A stretch of 64,000 bases of DNA from an uncultured Chloroflexales bacterium. GTDB lineage: Bacteria > Chloroflexota > Chloroflexia > Chloroflexales > Chloroflexaceae. Made by a program: the position numbers and the translations under genes. The notes under the pieces were generated by a model. The model was not told where the DNA came from. It saw nothing but the letters and a program-made list of their open reading frames with translations, and did not search any database. Positions 40,501 to 47,857 of the stretch are shown one piece after another. How positions within the stretch are numbered: position 1 is the stretch's first letter; each line of letters begins with the position of its first letter. Location of the stretch: NCBI GenBank assembly GCA_937902315.1, contig CALGUG010000007.1:1-64000 (forward strand), written 5' to 3'.

Positions 40501-41613
40501 CTCTTCATCGTCGTCGTAGCCGATCACAACGGTGACATGGAAGGAGTTGGGAAAGGCTTGCTCAATGATGACCGGGAATTTGGCGTCGATCAGGCGCTTG
40601 ATCTGGTTGGTGCTCAGGCGACAACGCAGCGTATCGAAGCCGACCAGATGGAAGAATTCGCGTAAGCGATAGATCGGCGTGCCGCTTTCGGGCTGCTTCA
40701 CCACGGCGGCGATTTGGTCGTTGGTCAGGTCGAGACCGCCCTTCCAGTAGCGCAACACCAGCTCGATCGTACACGGCCCGCAGTAGCTACGGCGCTGAAT
40801 CGTGCTGGGAAACTCCTCTAAGATCACGCGCTTGCTATCGCTTTTGGCTTGGCGACGCCGCATGTTCTCGACATCTTCACGCAGCGCTTCGAGCATTTCG
40901 CAACCTGGGCTGCGCTTTTCGATCTCCTTGCCGCAAGTTTCGAGCAGGTCGGGATCGTTGGCGCGCAGAGCGTTGACGGCTCGCAGTTGCCATGGGTCGA
41001 TAAACTCGTCTGAGCTCGCCAATGCCGCCGCCAGTTGGGCCTCGGCTTCGTCGAACTCTGCCAGAAGGTAGGCGACTGATGCCAGTTGATAGTGGGCGAA
41101 GGCTGGGAAGCGTTCGAGCATACTTTCGTAGATCGCGCGCGCTTCCAGCCGCTGGTCGAGCATCAAGGCCACCCGCGCTCGCGCGGTTAGGCTGGGGAAG
41201 CTCTGGGGTGCGGCGCGCTCGGCCAAGTCGAGCTGGGCCTGGGCCAAGTCGGGGCAACCCTTGCTGGCGTAACAGCGCGCTAGACAGCCGTGGGCGAAGG
41301 CGCGGTAGTACGGGCTGACATCGGCGCTGAGACTCTCTTTGACCTGCAGCATCCCTTGGTCGATCTTGCCTGAACCGATCACGAGATAGGCGCGCAACAC
41401 CTGTGCATAGAGCTGCATATCAGCTTCGAGCGGCTCGGTAATGCTATCGAGACAGGCTTGGGCTTCTTCGGGCAGCGCAAGGTCGAGCAGGGCTTCGGCT
41501 TTAAAAGGCAGCAGTTCTCTCGGGGTTTCTTCAGAATCAAAGGTGCGTAGGACGCTTAGGGGCCGCTGTTGTTCGATCAGGTCTCGGAGTTGGGCGGGTG
41601 TGATTGTTTGCAT
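37537..41613 (-). CDS. Large TPR-repeat protein with embedded C39-type cysteine peptidase domain
   Basis: This 1358-residue protein is built mostly of TPR-like helix pairs; many units follow the A-x-x-L-x-x-A pattern. At residues 265-400 a papain-like C39_2 domain interrupts the repeats. Its residues are Cys278 (RRSYCGPCTIELVLRYW), His359 (NSFHVTVVIGYDDDE) and Asp377 (ILQDPSS), a complete triad. C39 peptidases normally cleave double-glycine leaders of peptides during export, yet no signal peptide or transmembrane segment is seen, so the protein looks cytoplasmic. About 255 residues of TPR precede the domain and about 950 follow. There is no partner gene next to it: the Yip1-like gene is convergent and a terminator lies beyond the start. 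Possible roles are regulated proteolysis on a TPR scaffold or peptide maturation; neither is shown. Confidence 0.85.
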   Translation of the reverse strand: MQTITPAQLRDLIEQQRPLSVLRTFDSEETPRELLPFKAEALLDLALPEEAQACLDSITEPLEADMQLYAQVLRAYLVIGSGKIDQGMLQVKESLSADVSPYYRAFAHGCLARCYASKGCPDLAQAQLDLAERAAPQSFPSLTARARVALMLDQRLEARAIYESMLERFPAFAHYQLASVAYLLAEFDEAEAQLAAALASSDEFIDPWQLRAVNALRANDPDLLETCGKEIEKRSPGCEMLEALREDVENMRRRQAKSDSKRVILEEFPSTIQRRSYCGPCTIELVLRYWKGGLDLTNDQIAAVVKQPESGTPIYRLREFFHLVGFDTLRCRLSTNQIKRLIDAKFPVIIEQAFPNSFHVTVVIGYDDDEETMILQDPSSHIITELPIESFEKLRASALNGSVVAFPAKQGHERSLALLDIYNEQAFLWYDQACIAVDEGQLQEGCELLQQAISRYPDFELAWLIYINASFQRWDRIYSSGNWPKDSLAARLSPQRDELEGATAEYRAILLEAQERLPDAAKVRTRIGHFAQLSGDLDWALNELQHAAQQEPQSALVQAMLAGVHFDRCEFQAALEAAEKAVEADPSDTYTDLWMARVLAALEKPEALHYAECAVERRPAWWMTQLALGEAYLAVRNIAKAQAALAYAESLYPTGWPTRLAHADIQIYCGESSSASYVFEQALEQIEQLTPYQRYLTRYDLACLYIRLGELEQACELTQLALQDNPNYPPMLKSLFEWRTQLLFRKLSNDEPISDEELEQQQQIFETLLEQKRCSPWEIINHLRIIRHSRDLEQALAYLDRLQSAHPERSFAWQRGVLLNEAGQRQEAAEAIIEAFQQPEPLSEDDQIFRMLVIALQEDTVDRVSEVVFTTPYHFSDDIQRKMALGVVLVDKQLDLERAAALLEEAHAAQPDNPLVTHRLAQLSQDDEQKEALARKTLMLAPNWSYARFLLADLLNDQNRHDEVLELTSGYTDNDLFLLRLHAEALLHTGHSDQACKAYQELLEQAEGLGGRDYYYKWLAESRFGLFERAIETLQIAIANFPDWNYLGILLAQTQSDHGDYAAAQATIDQARADQIDEGLLLLAEYHLVWTQQDYLAALEVCERALAFFNNLSKPAESEESDEDFEERRQSQINDWEIKRIRQLLELERSDEAYTQVQQQERDALFYGRAAWEASHAEEMRFALDMANAALELDPESFPGLFVRASSLHDLEGDEAGIAAYEQLRQTHPDEHNAYEKLAQLLGYDNKLDEALELANRAVLLGPFCHVAWATRGYIHMARGEDAKALSDFQNAWSRSEIEHRVNGMHTYWWMWKLLEGDLEAAEQHRQRAIAEINSERDRRHIAHAEAMLAARAAGVVA

Positions 41614-41784
41614 AGATTTTGAGGTAGTAAAGAGGCTTCATAGGTTACCACCGACGAAACCAAACGGCTTCTGTTCTCAAACGAGCTTGCGTTACGAGCT
41701 TTTCTTCATCCTACAGCCACGTTGTGACATCGACCGCCACATCGATCGCACGCTGGCATATTGTTGTTGCATTGCTGCGCCAAA

Positions 41785-41820
41785 TAAAAAGCGATACCGG
41801 ACCTAGGTGTTCAGTATCGC
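41785..41820 (-). terminator. Intrinsic terminator for the PadR/HAAS transcript
   Basis: On the minus strand a stem GCGATAC / GTATCGC (41791-41820) is followed directly by TTTTTATT. It lies 220 bp beyond the HAAS gene and also protects the TPR gene start at 41613. The rest of 41614-42041 is AT-rich and holds nothing else I recognise. Confidence 0.7.
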
Positions 41821-42041
41821 ACATTTTGTGAGCCTAATCAATGATTTTTAGGCTCTGTTCGTTTTTGTAATCTTAGCGTCCCCTACACAGAAGGGCAGCA
41901 GACGAGCGACTTTTCTCTGGCTGGTAGCGTCTTTTGATTACAGCATGTCGCCTCAAGATCAACTACAAGATAGTGCTTCGCCGTCATGTAATGTATTTCC
42001 ATATGACCAATAACGCTAAAAAGGTCATTATCTATTCAAAA

Positions 42042-43052
42042 TCACTTCACAAGGGTTAATTGCTCGCTTGGCAGCCCCAGCCTAGGGCGCGACCAGCTTT
42101 GTGCCGCTTGAATCCCAGAAGCCAAGGTTTTGGCAGCCATAACAACCGTGCCCAGGGCGAAGATAGCGCGGGACACATGCATAGCCTTGAAGGGGATCTC
42201 TTCGCTGAGAAGCAGGGGCAGCAGATTGAGACTCTCGAAGAGGTTCGGCGCACCTTGGGCGACCAGCCATTGATCATGCTGGATCAGTACGATCAGAAGC
42301 ACAATCGCACCAACAAGGTTGAGGGCACATTCAGCTAAGCGCGTCTGCCATTTCCATTCTTGCTGCCACATAACGAAGATGTTGAAGACAATGTTCGCCA
42401 GCGTTAGGCTTATCCACAGAGGCAGAAACGGCATAAGCAGCGGATCGCGCACAAGGCTGCCGTCGATCCACGCCAAGCCGCCAGCTTGCAAAATACGCCC
42501 CAAGACCAGCAATACGACTAGATCGCTCACGATCGCCCCGATTTGGCCCGCATAGCTGACCTTCTCTGCTTCGGGTGCTAGCTCTGGAAGCCGAAAAGGA
42601 TCGAACTCCTCGACTTTGGGCCTAACTTCAAGCCGCTGCATGGCCCAAAAGATGGCGACCAAGAAGCCTAGGCCAAAGGCCATCGTCATAGCCGTCTCGA
42701 TCAGAGCGCTGAAGAGCTTTGTGAGCGAGAAGGAGTCGATCAGGCTGATGCTGTTGAGGATGATCTGGACGACACACGTAGCGATTAAGGCGATGCGAGC
42801 CACCATGCGGAAGAGCGGGTAAAGCTGTGGCCCGATCAGATATTGCCCTGCCGGATAGTAGGCGGCTGCGACCTCTTGGGGCGAACCAGTGCGCTTGAGC
42901 AAGGCCGCCACATCGTTTTCACTGACAGGCTGATCGTACTCGTTTTCGAGTGTATCGTAGAGCGATGAACGTAGTTCAGAGAGAATATCGGCCCGTTGAC
43001 CTATAGGTAACAACTTGCCAACCGCTTGAAGATACCGTTCTACTAGATCCAT
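42042..43052 (-). CDS. HAAS-domain multi-pass membrane protein (PadR partner)
   Basis: This 336-residue protein has an N-terminal HAAS-type helical domain (residues 1-70: VERYLQAVGKLLPIGQRADILSEL, then GSPQEVAAAYYP). About six transmembrane helices follow (near 80-100, 110-130, 170-190, 200-225, 235-255 and 290-310). HAAS proteins are typically encoded with PadR-type repressors, and the domain is thought to connect membrane state to the regulator. It starts 10 bp after the padR-like gene and is certainly co-transcribed with it. Molecular function is unknown. Confidence 0.85.
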   Translation of the reverse strand: MDLVERYLQAVGKLLPIGQRADILSELRSSLYDTLENEYDQPVSENDVAALLKRTGSPQEVAAAYYPAGQYLIGPQLYPLFRMVARIALIATCVVQIILNSISLIDSFSLTKLFSALIETAMTMAFGLGFLVAIFWAMQRLEVRPKVEEFDPFRLPELAPEAEKVSYAGQIGAIVSDLVVLLVLGRILQAGGLAWIDGSLVRDPLLMPFLPLWISLTLANIVFNIFVMWQQEWKWQTRLAECALNLVGAIVLLIVLIQHDQWLVAQGAPNLFESLNLLPLLLSEEIPFKAMHVSRAIFALGTVVMAAKTLASGIQAAQSWSRPRLGLPSEQLTLVK

Positions 43053-43062
43053 ATGGCCCTCC

Positions 43063-43407
43063 CTAGAGCGAAAGGAGACGTGCCATCACTTCGGTTAGGC
43101 TCTGCCAGTCTTTGCTGAGTGCTTGAAGCACTGTGCGCCCTGTTGGGCTCAGCTGATAATAGCGGCGCGGTCGCGAACCGTCCGTATTCCATTGGCTTTC
43201 AAGCAATCCTTGGCCTTCAAGTCGTCGTAAGAGAGGATAGAGGGTGCCTTGGTCTATCGTCAGGCCATGCTCAGCAAGCCTGCTCAACAAGGCATAACCG
43301 TGGCTGGCTTCGTGGAGCTGGCTGAGCACTGCAAGCACCAGTATGCCGCGCCGCAGCTCTTGATTGATCTTTTCGTATGTCTCTTCTGGCAATGCTTCAG
43401 ATACCAT
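43063..43407 (-). CDS. PadR-family transcriptional repressor
   Basis: This 114-residue protein shows the compact PadR winged helix: RRGILVLAVLSQLHEASHGYALLSRL, then TLYPLLRRLEGQGLLES and SRPRRYYQLSPTG. PadR proteins are ligand-responsive repressors that control a neighbouring membrane gene and themselves. The start at 43407 gives the usual length of 110-115; a longer frame reaching 43644 lies inside the next gene and lacks support. There is no Shine-Dalgarno, and a perfect palindrome begins 10 bp upstream. Confidence 0.93.
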   Translation of the reverse strand: MVSEALPEETYEKINQELRRGILVLAVLSQLHEASHGYALLSRLAEHGLTIDQGTLYPLLRRLEGQGLLESQWNTDGSRPRRYYQLSPTGRTVLQALSKDWQSLTEVMARLLSL

Positions 43408-43416
43408 ATGACAAAC

Positions 43417-43439
43417 TATACTGTGTGGCACACAGTATA
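43417..43439 (-). promoter_or_regulatory. PadR operator: perfect 23-bp palindrome
   Basis: The 11-bp arms TATACTGTGTG / CACACAGTATA flank a single central base. On the minus strand a TATACT -10 box forms the left arm, so the site covers the -10 and the expected start of transcription, as in autorepression. PadR sites are often ATGT-N8-ACAT; here the inner TGTGTG/CACACA is a similar symmetric form. Confidence 0.75.
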
Positions 43440-43472
43440 TCAAGCTTTTTCTCTCGTTCGGAAGTCTTATTT

Positions 43473-44603
43473 TTATAGCTTGTGCAGTGGCCCAAATTGG
43501 ATATCTCGTTCTTCTGCGTCGCTCGCCAGCCAGGCCAACAAGGCCTCTCCTTCGGCGATCAGCTCGCTCTGGCTGGCCGCGTCGATCGGCTCTATCAGCT
43601 CGATTTGTAGAACGGCACGTTTGCGCAAATGTTGGATCACCCATTGGCCCGCGAAAAAGCCATCGACTAGCAGATTGCGCGGCAGTAGTCCTTGGGGAAT
43701 GCTCAGCAGACGTTGGCGATGCGCTTCATCGATGATGCGGCTGCGGTCGGCGTGGCCTAACAAGATATTGTCGTAATCGGGCAGAAAGCGCACTGGCGCG
43801 GGCGTTTCGGAGTCGGGGCGCGGCGCATCGGGCAGGTCGAACAGCTCAAGGCCGTCTTCGTTTCGGAAACTGCGCAAACAGGGACGCAAGCGCTCGAAGA
43901 CCTCGCGCAGCTTGCTCAGGCCCGACCAGTTTTGCATGTCGCGCACGCTTGCCGGGCCGAAAGCGGCCAGATAACGAAGCACAAGCTTCTCGATCGAGGG
44001 CGCATGCTCGAGCGGGCGACCCAACCAGTTTTCAATCGGAGTATGGAGTGCTTGGCCGCTCTGGCCCCAAATTGCGCGGGGTGGCGGCTGAATCAGGGCG
44101 AGGTAAGCCCGAGCCGCTTGGGCCAGAGCGCTAGCATCGCGTTCGGGCCAGAAGGCTTGCAGACGACGCCCAAGCTCGTTGAGCATTAATGGTTCTTGCT
44201 CCAAGAGGGCGCGGCTACGCTCTGCCAGCGCTTGGAAATCGAAGTCGACTAAGTATTTGCCGTGTGAGCCGCGCAAACTGCGCTCGAGCACAGGCTGCAC
44301 CAAGGGCCGCAGCGAGAGCGCATCGTCGGCGCTGACCAGATGCACGGTCGAGCGCATCAATGCCATACGCACCGCCTTGCGTTCGATCAGCAGCGCCGAA
44401 AGCTCTTGGGGATCGAAATGGCTTTGGCGCGACCACAGGCTGATGTAAGGCGAGTGCGGTTCTTGGGCTTGCAGACCCACCAAATGCTCGATCAGCTCAT
44501 AGGCCGAGATCGGAGCGCGTACAAGCAGAAATTGGCGCGCCAACAGAGCTCGATTGAGCGCCCGTTTGCTTAGGGTCTGCGATCCAAGCGATGTTTGAGG
44601 CAT
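43473..44603 (-). CDS. Winged-helix protein of the AlkZ/YcaQ (HTH_42) DNA glycosylase family
   Basis: This 376-residue protein belongs to the HTH_42 family, several members of which are DNA glycosylases acting on crosslinks or bulky alkyl adducts. Near residue 46 it carries LQAQ followed by EPHSPYISLWSR, matching the Gln-x-Gln catalytic motif of AlkZ-type members (the YcaQ branch has Gln-x-Asp). Other features are LMRSTVHLVSADDALSLRP and the C-terminal VRFLPDYDNILLGHADRSRI and NLLVDGFFAGQW, all typical of the family. The start at 44603 has AGGAG upstream; the longer frame to 44804 runs through an intergenic repeat. It is followed by padR on the same strand. Confidence 0.87.
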   Translation of the reverse strand: MPQTSLGSQTLSKRALNRALLARQFLLVRAPISAYELIEHLVGLQAQEPHSPYISLWSRQSHFDPQELSALLIERKAVRMALMRSTVHLVSADDALSLRPLVQPVLERSLRGSHGKYLVDFDFQALAERSRALLEQEPLMLNELGRRLQAFWPERDASALAQAARAYLALIQPPPRAIWGQSGQALHTPIENWLGRPLEHAPSIEKLVLRYLAAFGPASVRDMQNWSGLSKLREVFERLRPCLRSFRNEDGLELFDLPDAPRPDSETPAPVRFLPDYDNILLGHADRSRIIDEAHRQRLLSIPQGLLPRNLLVDGFFAGQWVIQHLRKRAVLQIELIEPIDAASQSELIAEGEALLAWLASDAEERDIQFGPLHKL

Positions 44604-44700
44604 AGTGCATTCTCCTCTTGGCTGTAGCGAATCAACCTGCATGCTTTTGCTCTGGGTGGCTGCTTCTCGCAAGCGGCTAGCGCTTCGCTGGGGGGTAGGA

Positions 44701-44765
44701 AAGCTGTTTGTAGCCGTAGGCGGACGCGCTAGAAGCCGAATGGGAGCTAGAAGCCAAGCCGCCAG
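44701..44765 (-). repeat. Intergenic element copy F
   Basis: On the minus strand: GGCGGCTTGGCTTCTAGC, then the core with TACGG, then a shortened tail. It lies 90 bp beyond the end of the minus-strand membrane gene at 44855 in its sense orientation. Confidence 0.85.
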
Positions 44766-44854
44766 ATTCATACAAAGCGTCCAAGCCGATTCGTGACCTC
44801 TCAAGGCTCGTTCATAGTTTGATTCTACAGCCAGAAGCGGATGAAATTATTCCG

Positions 44855-45466
44855 CTATTGTTGAGCGATCTGCTGCTGTTTGCTGCGGCGTCGAATGATC
44901 ACCCAAGCAGTTAGGAGCAGTCCGCCGCTGATGCCTCCAAGATAGGTGCCGAAGTGAGCGCAGGCCACGATGAAGAAATTGCGTTGTCGTTCCGCTGCGA
45001 TCCACGAGGCCCACGGCTCGCCGACCGCGATGTCGACCACGCCTGCGTTGTACCACGCGCTAAGCCCAGCGATCAGGCTGGCAAGGGCAACACCCCCCAC
45101 CAAGCAGCCTAAAGGACGAGTCAGTTCGTGGCCTTCTAGATGCGGCCAAGGCCCGAGCGTAGCAGCCAGTGTGACCGGGATGCCGAGCACGATTCCGCCC
45201 GGAAAGCCGCCTAAAAATCCCCAAGCTAAACCGAGCAGGCTCGGATTATCTAGCCCTTCGATTGGAGCGTGGCCTAGGGTGAAATACTCTTTGCTGAGGC
45301 GGACGCTGACTTGATCTTGGAGCATGGCATAAGCGATCACTGCCAGACAACAGCGCAGCAGAATCGCTAAAAGCGGACGTTGTGGCGAGCGGCCTAAACC
45401 GAGCAAAACGAGAAAGACGAGGATTGGTGCGGCGATGCGCCAGAGGGGTAAAGGTTCGGGTGGCAT
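44855..45466 (-). CDS. Polytopic membrane protein, unknown family
   Basis: This 203-residue protein has about five hydrophobic segments (near 10-24, 30-50, 75-105, 120-140 and 170-190) with glycine-rich stretches such as LAWGFLGGFPGGIVLGIP and YLGGISGGLLL. It ends in a basic, glutamine-rich tail. I do not recognise the family. It is divergent from the 2OG oxygenase gene with 148 bp between starts, where only the oxygenase promoter is clear. Confidence 0.65.
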   Translation of the reverse strand: MPPEPLPLWRIAAPILVFLVLLGLGRSPQRPLLAILLRCCLAVIAYAMLQDQVSVRLSKEYFTLGHAPIEGLDNPSLLGLAWGFLGGFPGGIVLGIPVTLAATLGPWPHLEGHELTRPLGCLVGGVALASLIAGLSAWYNAGVVDIAVGEPWASWIAAERQRNFFIVACAHFGTYLGGISGGLLLTAWVIIRRRSKQQQIAQQ

Positions 45467-45545
45467 AGTTTTTCGGCTTTCGCTGGACGATTTTGCTCTT
45501 CAAAGTATCTTCTATTTGCTTTCAGTCAGTCAAACACCTCTATAG

Positions 45546-45574
45546 TTGACATACATGATTGAATAAGTTATTAT
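45546..45574 (+). promoter_or_regulatory. Promoter of the 2OG-Fe(II) oxygenase gene
   Basis: TTGACA (45546-45551) and TATTAT (45569-45574) are separated by 17 bp, close to consensus. The expected start of transcription is about 33 bp before the ATG. Confidence 0.8.
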
Positions 45575-45614
45575 TTGAAAACCGAAACGTTTATTCCAAG
45601 AAGGAGTAGCGGCC

Positions 45615-46649
45615 ATGACGGGCACCTATGAGCGCTTACCAGTGCTAGATCTGCGTCGTTTGGAGCAAGGTGAAGCCGAGCGACAAGCATTTTTAGCAGA
45701 GATTCGCCAGACAGCCTACGATTTAGGTTTCTTCTATGTGGTTGGGCACGGTATTTCGCAAGAATTGATCGACGAAGTGCTTGGACTCGCACAGCGCTTC
45801 TTTGCTCTGCCGGAAGAAGAGAAGCTCGCGATCGAAATGGTGAATTCGCCCCATTTCCGCGGCTATAACCGCAAAGGTCAGGAATTTACTCGCGGTCAAC
45901 GCGATTGGCGCGAACAGCTCGATATCGGCGCCGAACGCGAGGCGCTGCCCTATTTTCCTCAAGATCCAGCCTGGAAGCGTTTGCGCGGGCCTAACCAGTG
46001 GCCTGCTGCTCTGCCCGAGCTGCGCGAGACGATTTTGCGCTATCAGAGCGAAGTAAGCGGCCTCGCTATCCGTCTGATCAAAACCTTTGCCGAGGTCTTG
46101 GGCCAAGATCCCAACGTCTTTGAGGAGATCTACACGCCCGAGCCGCACTATCTGCTAAAACTGGTGCGCTACCCAGGGCGCGACGCTACCGAGAGCGATC
46201 AAGGTGTGGGCGCGCATAAGGACGGCGGTTTTGTGACCGTGCTGCTACAAGACGAGCACGAAGGTTTGCAGGTCGAAGTGAACGGTACGTGGATCGATGC
46301 GCCGCCTCTGGCTGGCAGCTTCGTGGTCAATATCGGCGAGGTGCTCGAGCTGGCTTCGAACGGCTATCTGCGCGCCAATGTACACCGCGTGATCACGCCG
46401 CCCGCTGGTGTCGCGCGTATCTCAGTGCCGTTCTTTTTCGGCGCTCGCCTCGACGCGACCGTGCCCGTGCTGCAACTACCGCCCGAGCTGGCCGAGCGTG
46501 TGCGCGGCGTGACGGTCGATCCGCTCAACCCGCTCTTCCGCGAAGTGGGCAAAAATCACCTCAAGAGCCGCGTGCGCTCGCATCCCGATGTGGCTCAGCG
46601 CCACCATCCCGACCTGCTTGAGGAGTTTGGCGTGGTGGTTCCGGCCTAG
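45615..46649 (+). CDS. 2-oxoglutarate/Fe(II)-dependent oxygenase, isopenicillin N synthase-like family
   Basis: This 344-residue non-haem iron enzyme has an N-terminal DIOX_N domain (PVLDLRRL, AYDLGFFYVVGHGI) and a C-terminal jelly-roll. The iron ligands are the His and Asp in GVGAHKDGGFVTVLL and the His in ANVHRV. The 2OG-binding RxS is in ARISVPFFF. Family members catalyse hydroxylation, desaturation or ring closure in plant-hormone, antibiotic and amino-acid metabolism, so the substrate is unclear. AAGGAG precedes the ATG at 45615. A consensus promoter lies upstream and a terminator downstream, so it is a single-gene unit. Confidence 0.93.
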   Translation: MTGTYERLPVLDLRRLEQGEAERQAFLAEIRQTAYDLGFFYVVGHGISQELIDEVLGLAQRFFALPEEEKLAIEMVNSPHFRGYNRKGQEFTRGQRDWREQLDIGAEREALPYFPQDPAWKRLRGPNQWPAALPELRETILRYQSEVSGLAIRLIKTFAEVLGQDPNVFEEIYTPEPHYLLKLVRYPGRDATESDQGVGAHKDGGFVTVLLQDEHEGLQVEVNGTWIDAPPLAGSFVVNIGEVLELASNGYLRANVHRVITPPAGVARISVPFFFGARLDATVPVLQLPPELAERVRGVTVDPLNPLFREVGKNHLKSRVRSHPDVAQRHHPDLLEEFGVVVPA

Positions 46650-46702
46650 GCACGAACTGTCTAGCTAAAAAGCGAATTTGATAGCGTAGAGACTTCAAAC
46701 AC

Positions 46703-46735
46703 GAGTCACCCATGTTGCGTGGGTGACTCTAATCT
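46703..46735 (+). terminator. Intrinsic terminator after the oxygenase
   Basis: Ten-bp arms GAGTCACCCA / TGGGTGACTC (46703-46729) are followed by a T-rich tract (TAATCTTTTTC), 54 bp after the stop. The rest of the 377-bp gap up to 47026 is AT-rich, with a TATAAT at 46944-46949 that may serve the next operon. Confidence 0.85.
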
Positions 46736-47026
46736 TTTTCTGCCAGTAGATTGTTTTTCTCGAGCTTTGGACGAAAAGAATGCGAAATTGAGCTGATACA
46801 AGCTTTATTCTTATACAATTCGCCTCGTTTTCATACTTTCGAATAAGCGAGGATTTCTTGCCAAACGGTTTTATTCGGGCACAAAAGTGGAGATATTGGT
46901 GTTTTCTCATCAAAAAACGCGTATTTACAGGGCAAATTGCGCATATAATAGAGCTCTTGTCTCTTTAAACGACCCGTTAAGCATCAAGCGGGAGACACAA
47001 CCGATGAATGGAGAAGAAGCTCACAC

Positions 47027-47857
47027 ATGTTTACCAAACTCGCATCGTTGCCGAAAGCATGGATCTACACCTGTATCGTGCTGTTGCTTGGCATACTGAC
47101 CGCACTTTTGCCGGAAACAAATTCCGCTCTCTATATGCTCACCCCGACGATCGCCGTCTTGATTATGCTGTTTGTCGTCACCCGCGATGGCTATAACAAA
47201 GCTGGTCTCAAGCAGTTGGGTTTGCACAAATTGGGCTTGAAGACCTGGGGATACGCGCTTCTTGTTCCACTCATCGTTCAAGCGATCGGTTATGGCGTCC
47301 TCTGGTTGAGCGGCATCGGAAGCATCACCTATGCCAATCTCGACGGTTTTAGCCCGCTTATTGTGCTGATCGCAACCATTCCCACCTTGATTGTGCATAC
47401 CCTCACCACAGCCCTGACCGAGGAGCTAGGCTGGCGTGGTTATCTGCTTCCTCAGCTGATGCAGCTTGGGCCTAAGCGCGCATCGTTGCTCAGCGGCTTT
47501 ATCCATGCGGCTTGGCATCTGCCCTTCATCTTCTTCACCACTCAGTATCACGCCGAAGGCCCGCGCTGGCTTGTGATCCCGCTCTTTCTGCTGACGCTGA
47601 CCGTGGTAGGAGTGGTATTCGGCTATACACGGCTTGCGAGCGCTAGCGTATGGCCCGCCGCCCTGATCCACGCCGCTCACAATACGTTTTGGGGCCGTTT
47701 CGCGCTGTTTACCCACAGCGATACGTCTTGGTCAGAGCTCTTGACCGGCGATGCCGGCATCATTCAACTGCTGTTGTACAGCTTGGTTGCAGCTTATCTC
47801 TTGAAGAATACGCCTCAATTTGCTGACACCAAACAAGGAGCGGCGACGCATGCTTAA
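47027..47857 (+). CDS. CPBP-family intramembrane metalloprotease
   Basis: This 276-residue protein has about eight transmembrane segments. It carries the CPBP (Abi/Rce1-like) motifs: EELGWRGYLLPQL (EExxxR, about residue 132), GFIHAAWHLP (FxxxH) and LIHAAHN. Members act as glutamate-type intramembrane proteases, often in bacteriocin immunity or signalling. GGAGAAG precedes the ATG at 47027. It overlaps the following serine hydrolase gene by 8 bp, so they form an operon and may share a membrane or envelope role. Confidence 0.92.
   Translation: MFTKLASLPKAWIYTCIVLLLGILTALLPETNSALYMLTPTIAVLIMLFVVTRDGYNKAGLKQLGLHKLGLKTWGYALLVPLIVQAIGYGVLWLSGIGSITYANLDGFSPLIVLIATIPTLIVHTLTTALTEELGWRGYLLPQLMQLGPKRASLLSGFIHAAWHLPFIFFTTQYHAEGPRWLVIPLFLLTLTVVGVVFGYTRLASASVWPAALIHAAHNTFWGRFALFTHSDTSWSELLTGDAGIIQLLLYSLVAAYLLKNTPQFADTKQGAATHA

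Noticed and set aside
43408..43644. N-terminal extension of the PadR gene
   Set aside because: The extra 79 residues lie opposite or inside the neighbouring gene's end, are arginine-rich low-quality sequence, and would bury the operator.
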